Below are positions 47,275 to 59,700 of a stretch of 64,000 bases of DNA, in pieces. A model generated the notes under the pieces. The model worked only from the letters and a program-made list of their open reading frames with translations. It was not told where the DNA came from and searched no databases. Every line of letters starts with the position of its first letter. Position 1 is the first letter of the stretch. The position numbers and the translations under genes were made by a program. Source of the DNA: Ignelater luminosus (taxonomy: Eukaryota > Arthropoda > Insecta > Coleoptera > Elateridae); NCBI GenBank assembly GCA_011009095.1, contig VTPC01091011.1, positions 1-64,000 on the forward strand, in the 5' to 3' direction.

Positions 47275-49087
47275 TAAAAAATGTTTTTGAAAGGCAATTG
47301 GCCTTGTAGGTTTCTTAAAATGGTTGATCTTAGTGGAAAGCCACGAATCATGCAGCTTATATGTATATACAGTGTCAATTTCTGAATTTTATCGACATCG
47401 CTGAGTTTTTCGATTACAGTGTATGGTACAAACCATCGTAATAATAATTTGTAAATTGTTTGTATATCCTCGGTAGCTTGCCTAAGAGTTATTTTCGTGG
47501 TAGGATAGCTTCCCTTGCGTAAACTAAGGAAAAGAATGTCATCTTGGTCGTGTCTTGTCAAGAAGTATTATAAGCAAAAGCTATGCGTGGCAAACATTTC
47601 TCAGTCTGTTTGTAGAGTATTGATACATAGAGACTACATGTCAGCCAGAGTGTTATTGAAAGTTTGCTAAAGCCATTAAATTGTGGGTGGTAACTTATTG
47701 TAAAACAACTGCGAACAGTCATGATTTTTCAGTAGCTCAGTAAACACAGGAAGGTTTTCCTCTGTCACTAAACAAATACTTGGGACATTTACCAATATAT
47801 CTTCTAGGAAAAAGAGAGCTGCTACTACAAAGCTTTGGTTTTTGCCCACTTCTTCTCAAGGTCCTAGCAAGTTGATACCCACGCGAAGGAACAGTAAGGA
47901 AACTTGTACACGCTGTAAGAATCCTGCTAGCTTGAAATGTAATTGGTCTTTTCTTGCTTGACAGTCTGGGCAAGCTTTCACAAACTTTCAATACCTTTCA
48001 GCATAGCATCCCGATAATTAGCTCTTTTTAATTTTGAGGTAATTTTTAGGAAATTCAAGATCTGCAAATGTGACGTAAAAATAAAATCCAGTGTTTTAGC
48101 TGAGAAGGGATTACTAAAAATTAGATTTGCATTGCATTTATACAACACTCTATTCTCTAAGAATAAACTTTTGTTCTTTTTTTTCTGGCCAACGCTTACT
48201 GACTCAGGATGCGTTTGAGTCAATTTGTTTAACTTTGGATCTGATTCTTGTGCATTACTTCAATCTGTATTATTTAAAAGATATGTTGGTATCTCTTCAT
48301 CTTTAACCGTAGAAGTGTTAACTAGATTACGTGACAAACAATCAGCTGATCCCTGTTTATGGACTGTGATGTACTCGAATTATTAGTTTGATTGCCCATC
48401 TTGTCAGATTTCGTGTTGTATTTCTTATGGTTAAACATTAAACTACTCCGAGTGCCTCTTAATTCCAAGATTGTATAAGTTTTCTTTGCTTTGGCCAGAC
48501 TACGAGAGACGTAGGCGGTAGAATGCATCCTACCATCGGTTTTCTGTTGTTGGACGTCGCCAAATCCGGTTCCTCAGCTGTCTACGTGTATTTTCTTTAG
48601 AATTACCGGGTTGAAGTGTACAAGAAGTGGCCCAGAAGGTTATTTGGGTGTGAGAGTTTTGAAAGCTGATTTTTCTCCTGGGCTCTATTTGAGGGGTTTG
48701 CCTTTTTGTGTAGTTCCATGTAATGGACCAGCGATTCTAAAAACTTTATGAAGAAATTTTCTGTAATAATTAGCTAAACTAACAATCTTAAACTTTCTTG
48801 ACCGTTGTAGCAATATGGAAACTGGAAATTGCTTTGTGATTATCGGGGTCGGATGAGAATTAGATTTCTGGCACTACATGATCTAAAATTTTAACTTCTC
48901 TTACATTTAGTAGAAAACTACATTTTAAAGGTTTCGATTTTAGTCCGGTTTGGTGTAAGTTCTGCACAGAATTGAAAAGGTTAGTCATACCATGAATAAG
49001 AGAATCTGGGCAAACGCATAGTTGATGATTGTTTATACATTTATAATGAAACAAACTCTGACAAAAGCAAATTGAAGTGAAGTTTGT
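47275..49087 (-). pseudogene. Ty3/gypsy retrotransposon pol remnant
   Basis: Minus-strand frames run in the order RT, RNase H, integrase, which is Ty3/gypsy and not copia. The RT end is at 48860-49087: LFNSVQNLHQTGLKSKPLKC and a VREVKILDHVV stretch (family L-GL-LNP-KC-F---EV-FLGHIV). The RT thumb follows, then RNase H at about 48470-48530, TAYVSRSLAKAKKTY (family P-AYASR-L--AE--Y), and ADCLSRNLVN at about 48310-48350. The integrase shows a CPDCQARKDQL-like zinc-finger end near 47950 and core motifs at 47560-47700: SYHPQFNGFS, then CLPRIAFAYNTS and QDTTKMTFFSLVYAREA (family HP-TNG--ER ... AYNT--Q-TTG-TPF-L-YGR). Stops are frequent. No LTRs were found on either side, so the ends are lost or too diverged to see. 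Confidence 0.83.
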
Positions 49088-52000
49088 TGAATTTACTACT
49101 AAGGCAAAAGGCGGCAGCAAAATTTAAGCCAAGGAGAAGCTCTTTTAATGGTACTACTACTACTAATGATATTACTAGTGGTAAAAACGTTGCTGTAGCG
49201 TACTTAAACAAAATTCAAAAAAACATTTTGAATTTTAATACCGAAGATCTAAGGAAGAAAATCTTTATTATTACAAAAAAGTTAAATTATCTTTAGAAGT
49301 ATTTTAAAAGATTTCCTTTTTGGAAAAGGTTGAAAAATACCTTTAATTAGCGGCCAGTTTTGCGTAGAAGATATTTAACAATTCTTGTTGGAAAAGATAA
49401 TTTTTCCAGCTATAAATCCTTGGTACGTCCACGGAACTTTTGATTTAAAATGCCAAAATATCCAAAAACTTACCTGCTCAGCGTTTTTTGAAAATAAATG
49501 TAGTTAATCTAAAGACGTGTTTTTTTTGGGAAAAAGCTTCCATACGTACATATGTTATGAAACTAACCATATTTCGGCTAGGGCTTGATGTAAATTCAAT
49601 AATACATCATATTAAAAGTTTTTTTTAATAAGAACAGAATTGAGAAAGGCAGATTCTACAAGGTCACATTAACTTCCCTCTGTAACCATTTATTCCGATA
49701 GGTTTTTGATAGCATGATGACCTTGCAGCTTTTTTTACGTATTGCAAAGCGTACCTACATTAATTAATTTATGCGTTACCACCTAACTGAGCAGCCACAC
49801 TCAGTCAATTTAATCAAGGCTTGGTAAGATGGTAGTAAGTCAAAACACGTTGTTAGACGAATGGTAATGACAGTCTTTATTATAAATATTATAGTTTTCT
49901 TCTTAATTTCTATTTATTTTATTTAATAAATGGTTTTAGAAGATAAACCTACGGTAATGGTACCTTCAATTTTAATTCGACGAAAAGGACATTTTGTTTG
50001 TTACAGAACTTAAGTATTCACTGTTCACCTTACACGTTATTTTGGCTTATTTTGTTTTTAACGGAATTCTTATCGAAATAATACAATTTATATTTAACAA
50101 CAACCGGCGTGTACGATAGCATCTGTATTGATTCGTCACGTTGCGTTAATGTTGAGGCTGATTATGGTTCTCTATGCTAATACTCATCGACACTGAAAGG
50201 CTAGATCACTAGATGCTATTGAAGAGCTGGTCTAATAATGTTTGCTAGCGGTAGATACATCAGAAACAGATCGTTGATTGGTGCTGTGTAAACTGTCTAT
50301 TGCTCAGACATAATATTTAAAATGATTACCGTGACGTACTGTTTACTCTGAAGAGTAAATAGTTACTCAATGAGTTGACCCTCCCTCCCAAAGTAATAAC
50401 TTTCGAGAGTTTTGGAAATAACAAATAAAATAATATGTATACCTATAATAAAAATTTTTTGTTATTTAGGTTAATGTAAATTAAATTCAGTCGACGTTTG
50501 ATTTAAGTAGTCTGTGATTATGATAAAATTTAATTAGTTAATTTATTGCTTTCTTTTAGTTTTAACTCGAAAGTGGTGATTGTTTTAATTAATTTTTTGT
50601 ATTGTATTTATTTTGCTAATTTATCCCGCTTTCTTCATAATTTAAATCAGTCTAGTTTTTATATAAATCAAAAAGTTGTGACTAAAGAATATCTTCAAGT
50701 CAAAAAGTTATATTGGCTTTAATTGTCGTCACTTAAATAAACCTTACAGCTATAATTAACATAAAAGAATTCTCCTCTCATTTCCTAAACTTGTAAAATC
50801 CAACAGTTCACATGTTTTTACGGCTTAAGAAAACTATTCAGCGTAACCACATTTGTTTAGATTAGAACTCGGTTTATTTGTCTAATTATACAACAGACGT
50901 ATACACACATACAGTGGGTACATAGTCTACCATTCTAAATTTGCATTAAATTTGCAATAAATTTCTGAGATTAATACTCCTAGAAATAAATTGTGCAATG
51001 ATTTGTTGTGTGGATACCGATTTATTGCGTTATTTTCTTCCATTATTTGACCTCATTAGGTAACCGCTGCATTTAATGAGTTTAATTTAAGACTCGATTT
51101 ACTCATAATTTTACATTATTTATTTATTGATTCGCATATTAAAACATAAATCGATACATGATAAATGTTTCTGAAGAATCAATAAAATTATAAATTCAAA
51201 ACTGTGTAATTATTATTGTTTGCATTCAACCATAAATAAAAGCTTTATTTATTTGTTATTCAATGCATTATGCAAAACTGAAGCCTGAAATAAATTCTTA
51301 TTATGCAGTAGAATTCCATATAAATGTTTATAGCGTTTCGGAATATTTAAAAAATATGGAAATTACTTAGAAAGAATTATTCATCAATATAGCCAATGCA
51401 AATATTTACAACCACCAAGTGTGTCTGGAAAATACACCCACTACCATTCACAGCAATGTTATGGTCACGAACGCACATAAACAAATCCAATGAATAAAGT
51501 ATGTGGACGTAAATTGATGAGTGATAAAACTTTTTAATTAACTCAAACCTGTAATTCTCTTAAAACAACGACATCATCAATTTTAAACTATTCGATGTAA
51601 TACAAGAACTCTAGTGCCAAATTTCATTTTGCGCAAAATTATTTTTCGGCCCATTTTAACTGCGTCGTCCCCGGGCTGAAATGTCCAGGTAATAAATATA
51701 AACCAGTATAATTTTATTATAAGTCCCCAATTTTCTCAGTCGTAAATATTAGTTTTTGTGGTCAGTCTACCTAGAATTAAAATACCTTTTTAAAAGTAAA
51801 ATATTTGGTTTCATTCATCCTTGCTTGTTTCCCACATCAGGTGTCTTCTTTGTTGAGTCCCGCTGCCGTGCACGCATAAATATGATCTCTTCTTCCTTCC
51901 TTTATTTTAACCGTTTCCTTCTTCACACGATATCACTTCGCAATTTCCGCTTTTTATAGGTTTCTCAATATTAAACTAATATGCAAAGTAAGGAAAGATC

Positions 52001-52740
52001 AAGTTTATCCTATTTATTATTTTTTTTAATTATTGTTACTAAATTACTTTATTAATACATTTCCAGAAGGGATAGAATTTCCTTACAATGCAATTGTTAC
52101 TTTTATTTGCAATAATTAATATACAGGGTGGCTTAGATTTCATTTTCCAGTTAATATATTGTTTGGTTTTGAAGATACAGTAAAAATGTACAGGGAAAAT
52201 TTTCATATATTAATAGACTTATAGGTAATCCTAGAAGAAAAATCCCATTGCTTACTATTTTTGTATTACAGTTAACGCTCTTAATTGAGCACGTATATAA
52301 TCTGGAGATTATGAGATCTAAACGAAATTATACTTTGGACTTATTATGGTCTTATAAAGCTGGAAAATCTAGATAAACTGAATTACGTAATAAAGTAAAA
52401 GAAACGAAAAAAAAAGAAGTGATAATATACAAAGGTGCATTTTGGAACATTAAATTGATAGCTGACGAACTATGAATAAATGAAACAGTAGATTTTTATA
52501 ATGACAAAGTATAATGAATAACCTCATAAGTATATACCTCTTACGAAGCAAAGGAAGTTACGAGTTAACATGTAAATGTTTATTTATTTAGTTTTTACAT
52601 AAACAAAAAGGTAAAAAGCCTGTAGTACAAGTCAATTCAATAATTACAAAACATATTTTAATTAAGGAGCAGGAGTTGTAGGTACTGTATATAACAATAG
52701 TGCATCCATTTTGCTGTTTGTGTATTTATACTTCTGGTAA
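49088..52740. other. AT-rich non-coding stretch
   Basis: No gene is recognised. TATACAGGGTGGC at 52127 is a single MITE-like terminus (compare 10107 and 32527) whose partner end I did not find. AATAAA-type signals at 52578-52590 on the minus strand could serve the gene that follows. Confidence 0.4.
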
Positions 52741-54150
52741 TCACTCTACCTCCATATCATCGTCAGCAGAATCCTCCTCGCTAGAACTCTCCGACTGTAA
52801 ATTTATCACAATTTTCTCAACCACTTGTTCTGTTATTCCGTCTAAATCCCACATATGATTTTCTTCACGTATTACATGATTGACACAATCATTCCACTTT
52901 TCTGCAGTTACACCAGCAATTCCATCACATAAGAGTTGCTTTACCTCTTCGATAGAGTACGTTCGATTATTAACAGCAACATGTTGCTTAACTTGAGCCC
53001 GTACTAGCTCAATAGGATTCAGATTACAGCGATACGGTAGTAATCTTAAAATTAATCTTCCACTCTTTTTAATATGTTCATCGATGACATATGGTGTTGG
53101 ATGTGATAACACATACTGTTTTACCAATTCTAATAATTGCAATTTCAATAAATTATCGCCTGGTGTAATTTCCTTGCCATGAAGCCAATCAATAATCAGA
53201 TCTTTTCTCCAATTCCGAGTGGGTACTTTATCAGCTTTAACACTATGATAAGGGGCGTTGTCCATTACAATGACCGAATGAGGTTTTAATTTAGGTAGCA
53301 TCCCTTCCAACCACATTTTAAAAACATCTCCATCCATGTCTTGATGATAATCACCTACAAACATTCAAATAATTTATTGTAATAAAAAACATACAAAAAC
53401 AATACAGTTCTCACCTGTCTTTTTGGATTCAAAAGTTAGAAGTCCTCCATCAACAAAGCCAGATTCACTACCGATGTGAACAACTATTAACCTCTTTCCT
53501 TTGCCTGATGGATCTTTGATTCCAGTTGAAAGGCCTTCAAATAATGCTTGTCTGGCAGTTTTAATGGTAGTATCATGCCAAACTTTGTTTCCCACATGTC
53601 CTGCATTAACCCATGTTTCATCTGTGTAATAAATCGTTCTTCCTTCTTCTCGGTATTGTTTAATAGCAGTTAAATATTTTCTTCTCCACAAAACAATAGT
53701 TGGCTTTTCAATCAAAATCGTTTTTCTTGTTCGTTTATCATATTTGAATCCTAATTCTAATAACGTTCTATGTAATGTTGAATAACTAAAATCTGGTAAT
53801 GAATCGTCTTTGTTAACAGCTTGTAGTATTTTTCCTACAGTTGGAACTTCATTTCGAAAATAAAAACAATGTACATGTCTTCGTATGGCAGATTTCTCGA
53901 AGTCTTCAAGTTTCTTAAAACATGTTTTTGATTCCCTAGTTTTCTTAGGAGATCGTACCAATCCAGAAGCTTCCATTTGTTTAATTATATTCCACATCGT
54001 ATTCTGTCCGATCCCAACTTCAGCCGATGTTTGCTTGACTGACCAAGTCTTACTGTTGTTTTGTAAATGTTTTAAATAGACATTGTAAGCCATAAGTCTC
54101 TGACCACTTTTTACGTGTTTTCCTTTAGCATTTTTGAAAACTTCAGCCAT
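52741..54150 (-). CDS. Intact two-exon DDE (IS630/Tc1-mariner superfamily) transposase gene
   Basis: Exon 1 is 54150-53415 from ATG; a 60-bp intron (53414-53355) has a GTGAGA donor and a TTTGTAG acceptor; exon 2 is 53354-52741. Splicing joins ...FESKKT to GDYHQDMDG through a split Gly codon, giving an uninterrupted 449-residue protein. Residues 30-65 form a helix-turn-helix (SVKQTSAEVGIGQNTMWNI). The DDE catalytic core follows, with Asp177 (YYTDETW), Asp277 (VIVMDNAPYHS) and Glu361 (CNLNPIELVRAQVK), all present. The tail is acidic (SSSEEDSADDDMEVE). Related proteins usually have Trp where this has Arg363-364 (IEL-W-VK). No premature stop or frameshift exists, in contrast with every other transposase in the window. 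No terminal inverted repeats were found within about 700 bp on either side. It is either a recently active element with unrecognised ends or a host-retained copy. Confidence 0.85.
53355..53414 (-). other. 60-bp intron of the DDE transposase gene
   Basis: The donor GTGAGA follows CAG at the exon end and the acceptor is TTTGTAG. It is AT-rich and short, like many insect introns. Both readings through it end or begin out of family similarity, whereas the spliced reading continues the conserved region. Confidence 0.85.
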
Positions 54151-54639
54151 AATCGCAAATATAACCTGAAATATTGCATTGATATTTTGATCATTAGGTT
54201 GTTATAATTCAAATTATAATTACCTGTATAACGATACGCTGAGTTTAATGAGCTCTTAAAAAAACTATTTTAATATAAATAAAAGAATAACAGCAATACC
54301 AAAAAAAGACGTAAAATGACAAAATTAGAATAACAGGCTAACTGACCCTAACCAAGCAAGAAGGAAAAAGTGTGGTTATATTACATCTTCACAAAAGCCA
54401 ACGTTGTTACGTCTCCGTTTCTTTTAGGTTTGTCTTATCATCTATTTTTAAGGCATTTATGAAAAGTACGTTATATATTTTTCAGTTATAAACATTACTA
54501 AAAAATTGTTTTATCAGATATATATCATAAAACATTTTTTTTATGTAACTATAAGTAATTTACTTTCGTACATCTGGTAACACGGTATTCAATAAAATCA
54601 GCATGTTAATGTTGTGTAAAACGGACTCGTTTATTAACC

Positions 54640-57280
54640 AATGATGATGAAGGTCAAGCTGTCCCTATCATTTCCTTCGCTTTATTCTTATTTGATTTAG
54701 ACTATAGACTTACTGAAAATGAGCAACCCGCTGCCCGACAAAGGTGGATACCGAACACAGATGAAGATCTCATTGATGAAAGACCGTTGTTGTGATCACG
54801 GCGTTTGATCAAAATCAAAATCCTAATTAGGAGGCAAGTCAAAAGCTCTAAGTAACGAAAACTTTGAGTTGACTGCTCACTTCAGATGTGTCAGGTTAAT
54901 GTAAAACTGGTGAAAACCACAGATTCAGGGATGACCTTGCCTCCGTTAACTACTGTAGTCACACAAGAGACAGTCATCGTGATAGGATGGTGATAGTATG
55001 AGATCTTTCTTCAATACTGCCAATGAGGTGAGCGGGAAGCCGCAACCACCACATGTCACCCAAGCTGGGTAGACCTCTAGAAGTCCGAATGCACACCGGC
55101 AACCCATTGATGTGGGCAGCGTGACATTACACCACAAATTCAAGAAAAGTCCTAAGTCTTTAGAATCTAAATAAAACGAATAAGTGATTCAGCATCGGAA
55201 TGCCGAGATCGCCGGATAGCTAGGATTAAAGGAGCGACAACTTGAACAATCTTTCCTTTCGTTGAACTAGTTTGGCACCAAATAAGTGTCTTCTATAAAT
55301 AGGTTCGAGAACTGAAAATTGAGCAACTTTGAAATAAATAGGAAACAAAATTCTTCAAAACCTTGCTGATGCATAATAAACAGGGCAACATCTCTTAACT
55401 TCATTTCACTTTAGAAAATATCGATTCTGTTTGTGCTGAAGCTTTTAGACAATCATCACCTGCAATAATGGTTAACATCGCCACTGCTAGAAGTTGTATG
55501 TCTTCGTATTTCTGTTTCTTTACCAAGGTATCATGATTTAAAGTGAATCTGTGATTGTTTTTATTTCATTTATTTTGTTTTTCTATACTTAGTTTATTGA
55601 TCTATTTGTTACTTTTTATTTTTATTTATTTATTTCCAGAAGATTTGTATTGGTTATTATTCAAATGAAACACAAATTGTATTTCAACAAATAGTGTCTA
55701 GGAGAGAAATAACGTACACCATTTTAGCAGTGAGGACCAATAGATCACTCAGTAAAAATAGATGCTATTTCTTGGTCTATTCTCATTGTCGGTCAACAGT
55801 CTTATCATCATTGTCAAAGTTAATTTAGTTATTGAAAGTGGCTAGACTGTAAAGGGATCCTGTTCTCTTCGGCCAGTGGTATAGTAATTCGTGGTGAACT
55901 GGAGAACCACAAGCGCAGTCACAAGGACGCGGCTGAGTACTACTGGATGAAATGAGGACACTACCACACAAGAGATAACAGATGCAACGGAATCGATCTG
56001 CGGAGTGATGATCTCAGCCCTAAAACATGTGTCCATCGAAAGACCTCTTGGGAAGCCCAAGAATCCAACACTGGTGGCTGTAGACAATGTTTTTTTTTGT
56101 AGCATCATCGTTCTTTTGGGCCGTATGGTAAAGCCGGACGAACCCGAAACTAAGGTTGAGCGTAGAATCGAAAGCCTCGTGACTTTAGCCAGCAAGGTGG
56201 CAAATTGCACTCACAATCAGTAGTGGTGAATGGTAAACAGACAGAGTTTTGTCTTCACAACGTATAACACTGGCCAACCTACAGTATTCGCGCCTTAGTG
56301 GTGTACCCATCACCGGTGAAGAAAGTCGCTGGTTTTGCTGTAATGGTAATCACGAATGGTGGATCGGAAATAGAGTATCAATGTCAAGCAACCATGAGTC
56401 TTTATCACTGAGTTATGAAAAACTTCCAGCTAGCATAGCGGAACGGAACTTTACGTACTCGTGGAAAATTGAATTATGATGACTTGGATAGTGTGGTAGA
56501 AAACGGTATTTTACGTTTCTGAACTGTGCTTGAACTTGAAAGCTGACAGGTGTACTGTGCATTGTGATTTTGGTAACCTTCGATTTTTCATTGCAGAACT
56601 AACATGGAGATCGTGAACAACTTGATGGCTGTTGTAAATAGTCTTTTCTACATACTGTCATTGCCTGTTAGCAGCTGTAATAATGCTCAGACTGCTTGGA
56701 TATCCAAACCCGGGAAATGGGGAGAGTAGCCTGAGACCAGAGCACCCCGTGTCGCTTCATGATGATAAATAAGAAAAATTCATTGCTGCATTACAACTTG
56801 TAAGAATCCGATTCTTCTTCCACTGTAACAATAAATACATTAGTCTTTGCGATGTACGGGTACAAGTTTGAAGTTTTGTAGTAGTCCGGTGGCAGCTGTA
56901 TTGTAGAGGGTCGAGGCTACTAGGATGATCACGAGCGCGATGTGATTGGCAGTTCTTCGTTGTTCGTATGGAGAGGAAACTGGTTGTCCGTGGAAGAACA
57001 CTGTTCCAGAATTTGTCCCTAAAGAAAACCATGGTAAAACATTAGTAAGAATAGTCGGCTCGGGGTTAGTCCTTGAATCTACCAAATCAGTTTTTCTGGG
57101 AACCCGGTTTTTATCTGTATCCTTGGGTGTCCAAAGGAAGGTGCGCTGGCGCAATCGAAAGATGTTGTGGCTCTCTATCAATCAATTAGGTGGGTGGCAG
57201 GTGTTGCATTTGCAATTAGATTTCTTATCAAGACTGACCAACTCTCCGTTTGTCATAATAATGTTTTCCTACTAGTTCTG
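54640..57280. other. GC-elevated, unidentified sequence (likely decayed repeats)
   Basis: Three GC-richer segments (54640-55150, 55840-56480, 56690-57280) alternate with AT-rich DNA. The first has a minus-strand frame (54946-55143) with AWVTCGGCGFPLTSLAVLKK. The second and third have minus-strand frames of 122 (55842-56210) and 113 codons (56840-57181), each with a hydrophobic stretch near the C-terminus: VLVTALVVLQF and HIALVIILVASTLY. They could be membrane-spanning ends of one repeated protein type, but similarity between them is weak. No family is recognised and no terminal repeats were found. Confidence 0.3.
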
Positions 57281-59385
57281 ATAACGAGGAGACGTAGCAC
57301 ATCTGTACTTATAATATAATATAATTTTTGCCTTGAACCAAATGTTTTTTCAAACTGGTATTAAGAACGATAATATTGTCATTGAAATATCATTTGGTGG
57401 AACACAAATCTAGTTTAGTAGTCCCTTTTTTAAACCAAAAACAATTCAAGACAGAAAGAGATCTTTTTCTAGAGTTTGTAAGAAAGCTAACTTGTATTAA
57501 AGGAAACTTGCTTTAAGTGATCCTGTCAAAGTGATGATGAGAATGCTGTCACTACATATCATCCACTCTACTATGTATTTGACTTTGAGAATATAGTACA
57601 GGTTGTTATAAGCAACGGGGTTGCCAAAAGTCTTTTATGCTACAGTTCAACACTTTGATGCATTTATATTATCACACAACTGGCAATAGTGTCGCGCAAA
57701 CTTTCATAAGAAATACATACGTTGCATATTTTTCCTGTACCGTATTCTCAAAGACTTTTCTTTTAGACTTTGATAATTTAAGTAATTGTGCCTGAAAATC
57801 TGTTTTGGTGAAGATTTAATTATTGAACGATAGACTTGTAATTATTTATCTTGCCACATTTAATGTTGAAATTCTGATTGCGTAATCGTAGAACAAAACT
57901 TTTTGATACTTGAAATCTGAATATTTGGCATTAAGGCATATTCTAACGATATTTTGACTAATCTTGCATCAGACATCAATTTTGGCGTACTTAAGATCCT
58001 TTTTCGGTATTTTATATACTAAACACGAAGAGCCACAAGGTTCATATTCGAAAGGATCTAGCTAACTGAAACTAGTTTTAGTTTTGCAATTTATTAAAAA
58101 TAGAGCGTTGGAGATTTCGAGTTCATCATTAAACAAATTTTGATAAGATGTTGTTGATAGACTATAGAAGTCGTGCATGTAGTCTTATATGCATTTGATT
58201 ACAAAGTAAACAAAACGCGAGCGAACGTATTGAATAACAGTTAATTAACGGCTTGCAATTTTGCAGCGAGTCTTGTTCATTAGGAGAGCTAAGGTTTATA
58301 AAACAAAGTAAGTAATTACGATATAAGGCTTTTAATGAAGAATTTGAAAAATACTTTACTGAAAAAACTAAGAACTAGAGTAAACCTAAAATTTAAATCA
58401 ATTACTTTTGCTACCTGCAAATCCTATTTTTCCGATTTTAATTGAAGGTTTGTGCTTTTCAAGCACGTAAATCTCTTTCTTTGTTTTTTTATCTTGTGTG
58501 TGAGCGAGTGTGTGTGTGTATCAATCGATTTCTTCCCTAAGGGGGTTCGAAAGCATAAAAACGCGTTAAACGCCAACATACCGTTTTTTTCTTTATAGGA
58601 TTCAGAAATCATTCAACATATATAACAGTTGGCAAAACTCGTACAGAACGATTGTAATTCAGAAGTCGAAGGCCATTTCAAAACTTTATTATAATAAAAT
58701 ACACATAATGCCAATATGAATGATGTGTTGTGACTGCACAGAGCTCCTCGCATGCATAATGCCGATTACAAGGCATATATCATAGCGGACCGACATTCAC
58801 ATTAACATACATACTTCAGATATGATCAGATTGTCAACCCTGAGAATTTAAAAGGAAGATCTAATGCTAATTAGATTTGCCTTATTTTTATTCAAAAAAC
58901 ATTTTTCAGAAAATGATAAAGATTGCTATACTTTTTTTATGTCCTTCAGACCACCTTGTAGTTTATTTGCTTTCGTTTGTTGTGAAATATTATTCAAAAC
59001 AAATATTTTATTAATTACCATTTAATGATCGACTATAAATTATAACGCTGTCAAGCATTTTTTCTTTATTTACAAACTCTTAAACCGCCTGAAAGCTATT
59101 CGAAAATGGTAATACTATGTATTTTGCATAAAAGAAAAAAAATTTATTAGCAGTCAAAATGTGCATTTAATTACGGTTTTGTAGAACTCGGAATAATATG
59201 CGATACTCTTCCAAACTTAGGGGTAAAATCATTGTGTATTGTAATTACTTTTTTAAAAAGAAGAAACGATAAATTGTGCAGTATTTCAAATTACACAATA
59301 ACAAGAAGTTGACAAGAAACAAAAGAACTACTTAAAGAAAAGGAAAAGAGTCGAAAGACGTGCAACATTGTCAAAATAATAGAAA
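57281..59385. other. AT-rich non-coding stretch
   Basis: Nothing assignable, apart from a short GT-rich run at 58495-58520. Confidence 0.45.
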
Positions 59386-59389
59386 CAAA

Positions 59390-59700
59390 CCTTGGCGGAA
59401 TATGGATGGAACTTAATGATAATAAAACAGAAATCATGGTCGTTTCTAAAAGCAAAGAAGTTTGAATAAAAAACTGAAGAGTAACTAGACTCGACAAAAT
59501 AATGAGCACGGAAATCTGGTAGATAAAATCTGAGTTAATCTTTAGTAAAATCGTAGATAAACAGTCTGGACATATTATCAGGATGCAAGATAATGACATA
59601 ATGAAAGCTGAAAAGCAGGATTAGACAGGAAACCAAGATGCAGAAGGTCAAGCAAAACATGGAACAAAAAAATTGCAAAAATGGTTAGATCTAGAGGCTA
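59390..59700 (+). pseudogene. Non-LTR retrotransposon RT scrap
   Basis: Plus-strand frames contain MELNDNKTEIMVVSK (59407-59451; the family's L-MN--KT--MV-SK post-FADD block). After a deletion comes SGHIIRMQDNDIMKA (59562-59612; family YGH--RM-D-R), then GQAKHGTKKLQKW, close to the G-P--TW---- end. Several stops occur. It is only about 300 bp, so the clade is unclear. Confidence 0.55.

Noticed and set aside
53374-53414. Exon 1 reading through the intron of the DDE gene as a complete shorter protein
   Set aside because: The extra residues are not family-like. The donor and acceptor are canonical and the spliced frame restores the conserved core.
56757-57181. Hydrophobic-tailed minus-strand frames as viral envelope remnants
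   Set aside because: A hydrophobic stretch alone is not enough; no cleavage site, Cys pattern or neighbouring pol supports it.
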